This document shows positions 40,061 to 52,830 of a stretch of 64,000 nucleotides of DNA, piece after piece (positions within the stretch are counted from its first letter, which is position 1; each line of letters starts with the position of its first letter). This stretch comes from Theocolax elegans (taxonomy: Eukaryota; Arthropoda; Insecta; Hymenoptera; Cerocephalidae): contig CM047431.1 of assembly GCA_026168455.1 (NCBI GenBank), forward strand, positions 53,442,029 to 53,506,028. The letters run 5' to 3'. The translations under genes were made by a program, and so were the position numbers. The notes beneath the pieces were generated by a model. The model was not told the origin of the DNA, made no database searches, and saw only the letters and a program-made list of their open reading frames with translations.

Positions 40061-40442
40061 GCGGGAGCGCGGTGTAATTAATTAACATTAATAATTAAAT
40101 ATCTTGTTTAATCAATTATCAGATTTGAACGTTTGGAAGTTGTTATCTCGGCTCGGGAAGTTGGAGGTAGGTCGGTATAAGTAAATTGCAGCGACAAACT
40201 CAAACGCACGCGCTCGCTCGCGGGCAAAAGTAACGACGTAAACGCAGATAAAATCACACTGGAACGTTAATCTACTTAGCTATGCACAAGCGTTACGTAA
40301 CGTGAATACTGCACGTATATACGAGTAGGCGCGTGTACGCGTATACTCGCGGGAGGTCTTAACGTTGTTGCGCATGCACCAGGTGACCCAGTGTGTATAA
40401 GTACCAGAGGAAGATGGGGTTTTGCCTCCAGGCTGCAAACCT

Positions 40443-40474
<32 letters not shown>

Positions 40475-43400
40475 TCGTGCAGATGTGTGTGTGTACGTGC
40501 AGGGTGTAGTACTCCGACGTGGACCGAACGGCTGTCCGCGCGAGCAATAATTTATGACGAAACTTTTGGGCCTCGTATATATATACATATACAACTTTGA
40601 TCCATGAATGTTTGAGCCTCTCCTAGCTATCCCTTTATTATCGCCCCCACCTTGTTATACCTACGTTTTGTTACCTCCTACTTCTACCATCTCTCTCGCG
40701 TGTATACACACTCACTCCACTGTGTCTAGCGTCTGCTCATTTGTAACTATTCGCGGTTTCCCATTAGGTTGTTGCGTTTAAACTTTTTATTACTGGATTT
40801 GATAGGTCCACTCCAGTATATACATATATACACGGATTGTTTTTCAGTGCGCTTGACAACGTGTGCCGGGATTTTGATTTATCGTTCGATCGCCCTATTG
40901 CATACTTTGCATTGTTTAAGATCATCGTAATTCCACACTGTGAATATGAATTAATTGAATATTCGCTTATTGTCCAGTGAATATATCTATTGGTGAATAT
41001 TCACTTGTATCAAAACTACTTTACACTATTTCACACTTTAGAATTAACTTCACTCGTTCAAAACTTTACGTGTTTAAATGTGATTAAAAAAATTTAAAAG
41101 TACGAACGGCATTTACAAATTTTTATTTTAGTCTTTTTAAAGAGATGTGTTGCGAACCTAAGATAAAATTCAAATATTCCAAGGTTATATTTATGGACTG
41201 AAACGTACACTGAAAATATGATGTTCTATACTGAGTTTAGTGCAAACCCACGCGAACGTGCTGATGATTTTGATGTATATCAATCATGAATAGAATTTTT
41301 TTTTATAATTTTACTTGCTGTGATGTGTTCATATTTTCAAAAGATTCAATTACTTTAATTTTAAAAGAGGTTCTCGTATAAGTTTGTGTTAAATTTTAAT
41401 ATAATAAAGGCATTAATATTTGTAGAAATCGTACTTGTCAGTCGAGAATATGTAGCCGCGGAGAATAATTGAATTATTGATTGTATTCAATATCCCTGTA
41501 ATAAACATTTAATAAGCGACAGTTATTTAAAAAAACAATCAGTTCTCTTTACGCGTGAAAAATAAAAAACAATATCTAATTTCAGCGTTCGACTTTCTAG
41601 TTTCAAATGAAGATAACGTTTAAAATGTTGACTTGCCAATCCAAATGAATTTACAGTATAAAATAGAAAAAAAATAATAGTTAATATACATTGAATTGGT
41701 TATACTTTTTAATAACGATATAACGTCGATATGAATATTTGTTAAATAGTAAAAAATTGTACGTACATTGTTTAAGGGAATTTTACAAATCTTCTTGTAT
41801 ATGGTATAAACAAACAACATTAATGAATGATCGATACCTTCGCAATCAACATTTATACAAGAAGAATTTAATAGGTTCACCATCAAATTCGTAAGTAAAA
41901 TCACTTTTATTCAATCGACGGATTTTATCACATTTATTTGGATTCGGAGTTCGTCAAACATGCAGAAGACGATCGCTGATAGACAAACATTTTTTCAACG
42001 AGTTTAACTAACTCGGTACTTTATTCCGAGCATTTTTCTTGGCAGGTGTTTACTCGATTCAATTACCCGAGGACGTTTCTTATTTTTTTTTTTTTACAAT
42101 TATTTAAATATCGAAAAAGACGTTGCATTAACTTTCTTTCTGCAAAGGCGCTGAGAAACATTTGAATAACTCTCTATATACGTTTACATCATCAACAAAA
42201 ATCTGTATATCATTTATAATGAAATTCTACGCATTACACCCGTAATTTAATATTTCCGGATAATCGCGAATCAATCTCGCGTACCTAATTTTTTCACCTT
42301 CTCCTGATCGAACGTTCATTTCGTACTTTGCTAATTGAACCACGTCGTAAAATTATAAAGTGGTTAACAATTTAGGATTCAATTACAATCAATACCCGTG
42401 TACAGTTGTTCACGTGTATGACCACGTATAATAATTTACTTTTCCTTGTTTTCTTTTTTTTTTCGTTCACATTATCGCAAACGTTAACGCCACGCGCGGA
42501 CCGACGTAAATATAAAACGAAAAACACACGTAAACCACTTGGTATTAATTTTCTCGCTTACAATACACCTTGACAATTGGAAATGTAATTTTGAAATAAT
42601 TTTCTCTCTCTCTCTGTCTCTCTTCAACGGGTATATGGAAACGTCGTTTTCAGTAATTGCAAAATTGCTGTTTTAATTTAGCAAAGTTCCCTCTCCGTCA
42701 ATGCTAATGAAACTTTTATTCGAACGAGATTTAAATTTGAATAGCGATCGCGTATATATATATATATTGTATACACGTTCGTATTACTTTATTCCCAAAT
42801 GTTGACAGACGTTTCTTCGAAATGAAGGTGGCGACGCTTTTGTTTCACTCCTTCGCAAAAAAAAGATATTAAAACAACGAATTTGCGCGGGTGATACGCG
42901 CGGCTTCACCGCGTTCGATATACCCAACGACTTATTTTTCGTTCCGTTTGATACAATACGTTATATGCACGTAAAATTAATCGTACGGGCGTTTCGCTTC
43001 ACTCGTCCTCGATGTAAATGTATATCAACGATTATAATATTATTATTAAATACGCGCAGTAAGTGAGTGAGAGTGAGAGAGCGAGAGGAGGAGAAAAAGT
43101 AAAGTATTTGCACTCGCAGAGCCACTCGGGCAGTACGCGAATCGGATTAAAATTTAAATTAAATTTATACATATATACATATATCGAGAGGCAGTCTCTC
43201 TTTATTGTAGACTCGATGTTATTATTCGAATAGATTACGCAACGCCCGCACACACGGATACAGAGAAGAGTCATTAAAAGCTCGTTTTATTAACGCAAAT
43301 CCAATCGAATATAATTGTGTGCGCGTGCGTGCGCGCGCGTATGCGTGTGCGAGTGCGAACACCGTAACGAGGTTAATTTTTTTTCTATTTCCGTAATTAA

Positions 43401-46400
43401 ACGTACGTCTTATTAATAAGCGCAGGTTTATATACACCAATTTTTTTTCTTTTTATCCCTCTAGGAAAATTAAGCGATCATTGTAATTCACCGGAAAGTT
43501 TTCTTTGTGCTGGAGCCAAAAATATTTTCCTTTCCCAGAAAAAAAAAGGAGAGGAGGGCTTCTCTCGCTTTTTTTGGCAAGTTTTGGGTTTGTTTACACG
43601 AACGTTAAGCGTTAAAAGCTCGGAAATACTTTTACTGCTAATGAAACTGGCCCGCGTGGCGCAAAATTTAAACTGATGAAAAATCTTTATCTCGCGATGT
43701 TCTCTTTATAGCTTTAGAGAGAGAGAGATAGAGAGAGAGAGGGAGCAAGATGAAGAAACGGGTCGAGCTTGTTAAAAGAAGGCGTCGTTTTAATTAAAAT
43801 GGCTTGCGTGCGTGAGGCCTTGGCTCTTGGGTTTTCTCGAGCTTTCAACTCCTTACTTTCTTGAATTTCTTCGTTCTCTCCTTCCCCCCGTGTACAGAGA
43901 TTTCGTTCGAGTATAAAATGTAATTGATGCATCTCGATACGATTGTCGGTTGCGGAAAAATTAAAGAAACGAACACTTAAAATTGGTTATTAAAGGAGAA
44001 GTGTAGAATGATAAATCGAGAATGGCAGGATTATTGTTAACTTGGATACCCATGGCGATTTCTCAATTCCGTGTAAGAAACTAGCTCTAAGCTCGTTCAT
44101 CTCACCAGAAAGAAAAAAAAAAGGAAAATAAAGAAAAAATAAGGAAACTAGTGAGAGTGTACCTCTCACACCTTGTCGGCATCAAAAAAGAATCTTGATG
44201 CGCTCAACGCCTTGGAAATTCATCACTTGTATAGAGCGCTAAATTTCCGATAACAAAACGGAGGGAAGAGGGAAAGGGGGAATGCTTTCCGTGTCAGCGG
44301 ATATTTTGAAAATACCGAACCGGCATCTCACTTTTAAGGAGATTAATGTTGCCGCCTGTCAGAAGTTAAGGCTATATAGTCTTTCTCTTAGAAAGCGGTT
44401 TCGATTTCTTTTCTCTCTCCTTCTCATATTTGCCTCTCTGGCGCGCCTCATTTTTTTTCCGCTCGCTCTCCAGTCTATATCCTTTTTCATTTTCCTTCTC
44501 CTTTTCTTTTTTTTTTTTATTCTTTTCTTATCTCTCGGAGAGTAGAGAGTTTGTGCCTTGCCTTTATTTATGTCCTCTCTATTACTTTTCTTCTTCCTTT
44601 TTTTTGTTTGTTCCCTCTGAGGATTTCGACGCTCGCGAATTCGTATATACTGTTATTTCTTTCGCCGAGCTTGATTTTAAATACTCTTCTGATAATGGAA
44701 ATTTGTAGTTCATGAATTCCTTTGTGTACATCCTTGACGAAATGAATCGTATTCTCTCAATCCTAAAAATATATATATATAAATTGAATACGGTTTATAG
44801 ATAAACGACAATTGAAACTCCTTTTTTTTACATTCATTCGTTTATTATTGTCAATTTTTCGTGTATTTTGTTTTCGTTTTCCGTTTATTATAATTGCGCG
44901 TTGTTTATTAAACAAGTCGTCGCGGGTAATGAACTTAAAATCAGTGCTCATCTAAAACTCGATAAATCTATAATTAAATGCTTAACGAAGTAAAAAAGTT
45001 TGTTACAATTTCAAAGGGGGTGTATAATTAAAATTTACTTAACGTCATTTCACGTTCATTAGTTATTAATTGCAATGCGAATAATGTATTACAAACCAGT
45101 TCATAAACGATTTCAAACGCGTGTATATATAGACTACCCGATGATTTTCAGTTTATTGAAAAATAGTTTTCTCGATCAACTCGAACGCGATTACTTCTTT
45201 GGCGTGGATTCTGGTTCGGTGTTTTATTGTTAACAAAATGTATATATATATACATATAAAAGAAAAAGGAAACAATGAAAAAAAAAATCTTTATCTTAAA
45301 GAAATCCATTTTGTTCCGATTGCGAACGTTTCTTTCTCTCTTTTCTCTTTCACTATCAACTCTATGATAATGAAGTATATCCTTCGAATATTAAATAACA
45401 GTCTCGAGATATTAGACTAATTAAAATATACGCGAGTTTTCAATATTCAAATTTATCTAAATATATCGCAGTTACTATAAAATAAACAAATACAATTTAT
45501 AATGTATTTAATTATGTAAATTTATATTTTGTTAACAGTATGTAAATTAAATAAAATTCTAGATCTTGACCAAATCATTTATTTAGTGGTATATATTATT
45601 ATGCATTCAGATTCAGCTCAAAATCACTCAAACAGTATTTTTTTTTAATCGTGATGTATTCTAAAATTGTCAGCATTATAATTTTTGTATACTTTTAATG
45701 GTAAATAAAATATGAAAATATGTGATTTGATTTATATATTAACAACGATTTCAAATCGATATCACGCGAAGATAATTTACTTATGGTTATATGCAATATC
45801 TTGAATTTCGTACAACGCGACACGTAATTACCTATACAAATTTTATTCGTCAAGCGAAAAACTGTACGGTATTTAAAAGTCAACCACTTTCCTCGTGCTT
45901 GACTCGAAAAAAAAGAAAGGTAATAACGTTAAACCAGAAGAGAGAGAGAGAGAGAGAGAAATAGTTACCGTAATGAATGTAGAGCGTGTTACATTAAAAT
46001 TCCTTCTAACCCGGTTCGGATGTTGCGCGTGCGCCCTTTTCAAGCCTCCCAGCCTCCGCTGTCTCGCTTTATTTCGCCTCCTTTGGCAGGGTTCAAAGCG
46101 TCGTCCCTACGAGAGGCTCACTTTATCCCCCTTCCCCACCTCTTCTCTTTCACCCCAACCCGATGTCGGGCATTGATTTTGCCCTACTACCCCAGCAACA
46201 CTGTAGGTCCTGCGTAAACACGCGTTTCCTTCCTCCGTTCGTCTTTCAGAGTAAAGAACAAAAAAGAGTCGTGCGATTGGGTGTTGATTTGCTACTTCTT
46301 TCTTTCTGTATTCTCGTCAACATTTTTTCGTTATTTCATCTCTTGTTTGGTTTCGTACGTATGCGGGTCATTTCATAATATTTGATTTTGTGGTATTTGT

Positions 46401-46966
46401 TTTAAAATTATGGTTATACTTCTCGTGTAATTTTTTTTTATTTTTTCAAAAAATACATAAGCACGTGTTTTTTTTTTTTGAAAATACATTCTTTTTGGTA
46501 GGATATACCCGCTGTCGAATAATCTGATTATTTGCCTCCTTCCACTTAAGCTCGGTTTATTATTCGCAATTTACTAAAAGAATTAAGTAATCTTTATCTA
46601 ATTTTATTAGCTGAAATTCAACTAAATTCTTAGCTGTATTTCCATTGTCAAATTAGCTAAAAATTATCTGACTTTGAATAACTAACGATTATATTTTATT
46701 TCACCTATAATTTGTTTTACTACGTGAAAATCGTCAACATAAAATATTAATAAAATTATAATGTATTTAAACATTACAATTTTATGCAAAACCAGAATGC
46801 AAAATTGCACTAGATGTTTAAATAATAAGTCATTTTACAATGTTCTAGGTCAATACGACAAAGACTCGCTAAAAATTTTCGGCACCGAAAAATCACGGAA
46901 AATCGTACATTTTATTTATTAAAATAAAAAAAATAAATAAATTTTTTAGGATGTATTTGTCAAAAT

Positions 46967-47043
46967 AAAATTGCATATTTTTTTAATAAAGGTCATAATG
47001 ATCTTTTTTTGCTCCGTCGGTAACACATCGGGTATGCCAGTCC
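46967..47043. repeat. dispersed repeat end, related to 56653-56733
   Basis: TTTTTTTGCTCCGTCGGTAA then CACATCGGGTATGCCA parallels TTTTTTTGCTCGGTCGGTAA and CTCACCGGGTATGCCA at 56693-56728. The upstream AT-rich 30 bases are also similar (TTGCATATTTTTTT against TTACATATTTTTTA). It is probably the end of a transposon family. Confidence 0.7.
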
Positions 47044-47156
47044 TTCATTCTAATTAAAAATTATTTTTGTTACAGTTTTCACTTTTAATATATGTATGAT
47101 AAACAAACATATAAGAAACATATAATATAAGTGATATTAAGAAATTATTTGTTTAT

Positions 47157-47897
47157 ATATGTGGGTGATTCCACGTGAAATGATCTGGACAAAAAATAAA
47201 TATTATTCTAAATAGTTGCAACCTACGGGGAATCACTTAAAGAAAGTAAAAGAAATTTTTTTAAATTTTTATCTCACATTGGTGCAATATTAGTAAAAAA
47301 ATTGTAATTATTCGATAAATTAACATTTTTTGCATTTTTAACAAATTTTAACTCAAAACCTATCAACTGTTTGTTATATATGTTAAGTGGAAAAATCTTA
47401 TAAATTTAAAGAAATCTTATCCAATTAAATACACGTAATATGGAAAGTTGCATGTACTACATGTCATCGTTTTATTAAAAAAAACAAAAATTTTCTTGTA
47501 ACTAACAAAATTATCTTTTTTTTAATCCCTGACAGGTTTATGGCCGAGCCTTTTGAGCCGAGTTATGGCTTTTTTTAATAAAACGATGACATGTAGTACA
47601 TGCACATTTCCATATTACGTGTTTTTAATTTTATAAGATTTCTTTAAATTTATAAGATTTTCTCCATTTAACATATACTTATAACAAACAGTTGATAGTT
47701 TTTGAGTTAAAAATTGTTAAAAATGCTAAAAATGCTAATTTTTCGAATTATTTCAATTTTTTGACTAACATTACACCAATATGAGATAAAAATTTCAAGA
47801 AATTTCATTTACTTTATTTAAGTGATTTCCTGTATATTGCAACGATTTAAAATTTTAATTTTTTTCCAAATCACTTGACGTAGAATCTCCCATATAT
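47157..47897. mobile_element. foldback element of about 740 bp
   Basis: Left end: ATATGTGGGTGATTCCACGT. Right end, reversed: CCCATATATGGGAGATTCTA. Mirrored internal blocks include AATCACTTAAAGAAAGTAAA with TTTACTTTATTTAAGTGATT, ACATGTCATCGTTTTATTAA with TTAATAAAACGATGACATGT, and AACTATCAACTG-type blocks near 47355 and 47690. The centre lies near 47,530. No coding capacity. Its terminus resembles that of the foldback ending at 17879. Confidence 0.8.
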
Positions 47898-49517
47898 GGG
47901 TTATGAAGTAAATTAAATTATTCATGTAAATAGATATAAATAACTATATATAATTTTTAATCAAAAAATTGGCTTATTTCAGTTGATTCGTTAAATAAAA
48001 ATTAGCTGATTTTGTAAAAATTAGCTAAATAATAATGGATATATATTCCGAAGTTATCTCTTAAAAAAAATCCTGCTCACCGCGTTTGTAACGCTTTTTG
48101 GTAGAAAAAAAACTGTAAAATTTACTCAAAAGTGAAGGAAGATGAGTAACCGTTTGGTCAAAGTGGTTCTCGTTATCTTCGTTTGTACTCGGCGAAGCGT
48201 GGACAATACGCGCACAAACCATTGATCAACTACAAATGACATTTCGCGTAAAAGGTCCATAAGTTGATCAAACTTTTCATTGGAGAATGTCTCACGCGTT
48301 AATGTAAGTTAACGTTCTCGAACGCGTTTACGGTGTAAAAGGGAATCAAACTTTTAACGCGCTAAGTGAATTAGAGATTCATTTGAATACGAGCTTAGAA
48401 ATAAAAAGAAAAAAGTAAATTCGTAACTTGATTAAAAAGTTTCTTCGGGACAGGATTTCCTTCTTTTCTTACCCTTTTTTGTTTTATTTTTTTTTTATTT
48501 TTTTTTTCTTTCGATTCTTAATACGATCCGATGCTAAAGAAAAGTAATACACTTTGCCACTGACATAAATCATAGGTCGCTTAAGTTTTTGTTACCAAGG
48601 TAGAGAAGTCTTGAAGCGTTTAGATGAGAAAAAAGGTGAGCTATTTTTCAAAACCACACGGTGGTGGTGACCTATTTACTTGTTCTTCTTCTTCCTTTTT
48701 CCTTTTTCTTCTTCTCTTTTTGGAACATAGTAAAAACTCGCGAACGGTAACAACAAAATTGCTTTCTACAGTTACTACTTGTTCAATTCTCACTTATTGA
48801 AGATAACAACGTTTATATAAACTTGGATGTGTATCTTGATTGGGTTTACAATCGTTTCTATGTACTTTGCAATACAATATATACCTTTGTTGGATATTTT
48901 TTAACTGGATTATCGAGTAATGATGTTGTTACGATTCGATAAACAGGATTAATGACGATAATTGAAGGAGATGATAAGTTGATTATTATCCATGGTACGT
49001 GCACATTCTTTATATTTAGCCATTTTCAATTTTTCTTGCCAAGAGCACAGTGTGTATCTTTCAAAATTTGACGTTCACGGGTACGAGTGTTCGAAATCTA
49101 CGTTTTAAGTAAACAAGTAAATTACTATTTCCTTCGCTTATTTATCAAGTTACAATGACATAAATCGTATAAGTTCCAAGATGTTTCGTTAATTTCAACT
49201 TGTCGAGCACAATGATACTTTGAGTATTTTGGAATTAGAGCACAGTGTGAACACGAAAATAACTGTCGAGTTATATATTTGATAATAATATAATTTTCAT
49301 TTTTCACACGTTGATAAGTTAATTTCAACAAGTATGCGTAAAAATGTAAAACTTAATATCAACTTGATGTAAAGTTTATGTTTGGCAAAAGTTGATATCA
49401 ATATACGCAATGAGACTATTCCAAACTTAGAAAAATATTAATTAGACATTGGTATAAAGTTTAGGTAAATTTGAAATAATCTCTCAGATAAGTTTAATAA
49501 TAGTTATAATAATGATT

Positions 49518-49620
49518 AAATCAAAATTTAATTTTTAATTTGTAAATGGTAAATATATTTAACAAGTGGTAAATCAAAATTTAATTTTTAATTGTAAATG
49601 GTAAATATATTTTAACAAAG
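49518..49620. repeat. tandem duplication, 53-bp unit, two copies
   Basis: AAATCAAAATTTAATTTTTA, then GTAAATGGTAAATATATTT and AACAAGTGGT, is followed at once by a second copy differing by single-base indels. Confidence 0.9.
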
Positions 49621-50061
49621 TGCATAAAATTAGACTGAATTATTATTAAGTTTTAGAAAAAATTTTAACAGTAATTGACATAATGAATGAATCAATGTTA
49701 ATATAACTTTAAATTATAGAAATATTAAGTACAAATAATAATATTTATAGGGTTACGTGTTCATTAATTATTTTTTTTAGTGGTATTTATAAAAGAATTT
49801 TTTTAATATTATTGACTTAAGTTTGATGTTAATTAATGATATTACATTTCGTATAGGATTTATTAATATTCAAATTTTTGCTACACGTCTATGTCATGAA
49901 TACGGTCAAATTGACACACACTACAAGTGTATAATGACGGGTCGCAAAAATTTGAATTATAGCTTTACCAACTATCTGTGATAATGACTAGCAAATTTTG
50001 TTTTCTGATAAATTTTATTGATATTGACTGCTTTTTGCTTAATTGGTGTTGTGTGTTCTAT

Positions 50062-50065
<4 letters not shown>

Positions 50066-50096
<31 letters not shown>

Positions 50097-50098
50097 TT
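50066..50098. repeat. (TTTA)n microsatellite
   Basis: About eight TTTA units. Confidence 0.95.
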
Positions 50099-50374
50099 AA
50101 ATAAATTCTATGATGTTATATAAGTACGATTCAGAGAAGAAAGGTAAAATAAGTTACATAACCTCAATCTTTGTGCAAATTTTTAACACTAATGTTTTGC
50201 TGCTTGCTTTTGCTTTTGATTATAGAGCGACACATTAGAGATACTATGGAAATTATGAGAAAAGCCACATATGTGCATTAATTTGACCAAATAGTGAGTA
50301 ATTATATTTAGATATATATATGCAAAATTGTAAAATGCTGATGTAACAAATGATTGTTTCAATAAAGGTATAGC

Positions 50375-50404
50375 CTGATGAGGATGGAGGACTTCCATCG
50401 AAAC
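50375..50404 (+). ncRNA. hammerhead-ribozyme-like core, probably a retroelement remnant
   Basis: The order CTGATGA, G, GATGGA, loop GGACT, TCCATC, GAAAC reproduces the two conserved strands of a hammerhead core around a perfect six-base-pair stem II. One extra G (50382) sits between the core and the stem. GTCG follows the GAAAC. Hammerhead motifs of this kind are known in Penelope-like retroelements and retrozymes. I could not find partner strands for stems I and III, so a complete active ribozyme is not shown. It may be a decayed fragment of such an element. Confidence 0.4.
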
Positions 50405-52694
50405 GTCGCCAATTAAATAAATTAAATGGTTAGTTCACTAAAAATCGATAAAAACGCCTCCTTTTGAAAAATTAAACGGTTTAACTAAAAAAACCAAGAG
50501 CAGAGCGGGGCGGTTATTGTTAAAATATATTATTTTTTGTATAAAGAACCCGAAATTTTTTTCCAAATATAAAATATATTAATGTATATTGACAACAAAA
50601 TTACGTATATATCAAGATGCCTGATACAAGTAAATAATATATTTTAACATTCTGCCTTTGTTTTCTGCATTAAATAGTTTAATATTCAATAATTAATAAT
50701 TTATTACGAACGGTAGCCCATATGCGTGACCTGATGACTCACCTGACTGCAGCGCCGTCTGCCTATTAGCTGCGCAAGTATTCGTCCGCAACTTTTCGTC
50801 GTTTTTAAAAATAAAATATAAAAAAGATAAAACAAATAGACGTGATATCTATAAAATTAAATTATGTTTAAGTCTCTTAAAGCAATTCTAAAAAGTATTG
50901 GTCGAATACTTTTTCTGAATACATTCTTTATTTGTTATTTTAATTAATCAGATTAACATTTCAGATGTTAATAAACCTTCGTAGAAATAAAGATTTTTGT
51001 TAAAAAGTAAAGTTTTATTTTTTTAGTTTTTTTTAGAAATGTTCAAAATTTGTTATAATTGAAAAAAATATTGTACATTTTTTAAAAAGAATTAAACAAA
51101 TAAAACTTTACTTTTTAACGAACGGATATTAAGTCTTCTGAAAATTCATTTAAAAGAGACATTCCAATTTCGTCCGCTTGATGGTCATCGTGTGGTACGT
51201 CGGTTTCCCGCAACTGGTCAAAAGTAGGTTTGTTACAATACGTATATATAAGATAAAAGTGTTTTTACGCATCGACTGTAACGAAACACAATGACGCAAA
51301 AAGTGTAGCTGGTAGCTTTATTCGATTCGATAAATAAGTGAAATAAATGAGTGAAAAATTGTAATTCTAATTAATAATTGTATATTCTGTCAAACTCTGT
51401 AGGATTTTGACACTATAGATAATAATTTATTTCTTGTTTATACTGATTATCCAAGTCTAACTAAGAAACTTTAGTACATACCATTTTTAATGGTAAAATT
51501 AATCAATTGAAATGGGAAGTTCGATAATATAAAAAATTGACTATAGTAACTCAGTAATTTGTTAGAAAGAAGATTAAAGTAAGCTGTGACCTGAGTGTCG
51601 TAACGAACTCGGTGAACCAGGCAAATTGGAGCGATTATCAGAAAACATTGGCTCTCTCATCTCGTATATATACCGACGTAAAAATCAAACTTTGTTACAA
51701 CGTAACGTCGATCACTTTCGTTCAGCTCGATCTTTCGTCCCTTTCTTGTCTGGGTTTCCCACGTCCGTTTCACTTTGCTTGGCTTTATAACCGAGTTTGC
51801 CCTGATTACAAAGACGGCTCGTGTATAAACTTTTCATCCGATATACTTTACCCTCGACTTTGAATCAACTTGCCGCTCTTGTAGTATACACTTTATCAAG
51901 ATGCGCAAAATTTTGACGTGTTTCTTTATTTCGAGATTTTTTATTTTTATCGTACACCGAGCTCGTTCTTTAGATAATTACTATGAATTTTTCATTGTTC
52001 TTTTCTTTCTTTCGTTTTTGGTAAACATGTCTATATATATACTTTTACGCATCATTCAACTATTTTTAACGCTCTCGTACTTTTCCCGGGTGGATTATTG
52101 TATAATTTCTATTCAGCGGGATATTTTTTTTGTTTTGCTCTCCCAACTTGGTACTATCGATTTGCGGTGAAAGTTTTTATTAACATTCTTATGAATATTA
52201 ATTATATTTACATAAATCCTACCCGTCCTTTCTTCATTTTTGCATTTTAACTCGAATATCTTTTAATACGATATTTACATAATATAGATTTTTAATGTTA
52301 CAATAGAGCGCAACAATGAAAGTTTGTTTCAATAGCAACGTAACCGAATGTAACAGCGTATTAAAACTACTTTACTAATGATTTTAATCAGATCGGGCGA
52401 ACAGACATTTTGTAATACACAAGTATGGTCGTTGCGCGAAATGTCGAAAACTTGGAAATATTAATTGACAATTCGGATATCGCTTCGTAGAATCCACATT
52501 TAAATATTTTCACTAACATCGTGATTATTATTTTAATTTTAACGATAAAAGTGGTGATAATTCAATGATATTGAAAAAAAAGACATTTTGTACATTGATT
52601 TCAGTTGTCCGTTAATTACGGTTTTGCGTTTACCTAAGGTGTATATTTTAATATTCATAGCGTATATAATTGCCGGAATTACGTTTATCGAGGC
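50405..52694. other. AT-rich spacer, no gene seen
   Basis: Contains the inverted repeat at 50999-51120. GC-richer sequence at about 51600-51860 includes an 83-codon open frame with no recognisable similarity and no clear splice sites. Confidence 0.45.
50999..51120. repeat. inverted repeat of about 120 bp
   Basis: GTTAAAAAGTAAAGTTTTAT at the left mirrors ATAAAACTTTACTTTTTAAC at the right, with an AT-rich loop of about 80 bases. It could be a small foldback element or the core of a larger one. Confidence 0.7.
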
Positions 52695-52830
52695 CCTAGT
52701 AGAAATATGGCAATTTTAAATGGTTTTTTGGTTATAAATAGCCATGTTTTAGGTCATAACTAGCCATTTTCTACCGATCTTTTAGAAATGCCTTGTTTCT
52801 ACTTTAAAAATCGTTTCCATTTCTACTAGG
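52695..52830. mobile_element. very short MITE (136 bp)
   Basis: The left end CCTAGTAGAAAT returns as ATTTCTACTAGG at the right end, a perfect 12-bp terminal inverted repeat. The arms continue imperfectly (GGCAATTTTAAA against TTTAAAAATCGTTTCC). The interior has a repeated TAGCCAT motif (ATAGCCATGTTTT and CTAGCCATTTTC). Confidence 0.7.

Larger units (their letters stand above)
37416..46966. other. AT-rich presumed intron with microsatellites, no gene seen
   Basis: Contains (TA)n (38653-38678 and about 38980-39003), (CT)n (39168-39207), (GT)n (39405-39432), (GA)n followed by a G run (40026-40060), (CT)n (about 40446-40474), GA tracts near 43060-43090 and 43716-43742, and poly-T runs. The 39300-40620 interval is CpG-richer. 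Open frames of up to 122 codons run through the microsatellites and are rejected. No inverted-repeat element recognised. Confidence 0.5.
47898..50374. other. AT-rich spacer, no gene seen
   Basis: Contains poly-T near 48480-48510, a 53-bp tandem duplication (49518-49620), and a TTTA microsatellite (50066-50098) upstream of the ribozyme-like motif. Open frames are short. Confidence 0.5.

Noticed and set aside
49320..49420. Short mirrored ATATCAACTT blocks
   Set aside because: The match is about 10 bases in AT-rich DNA, too short to call an element.
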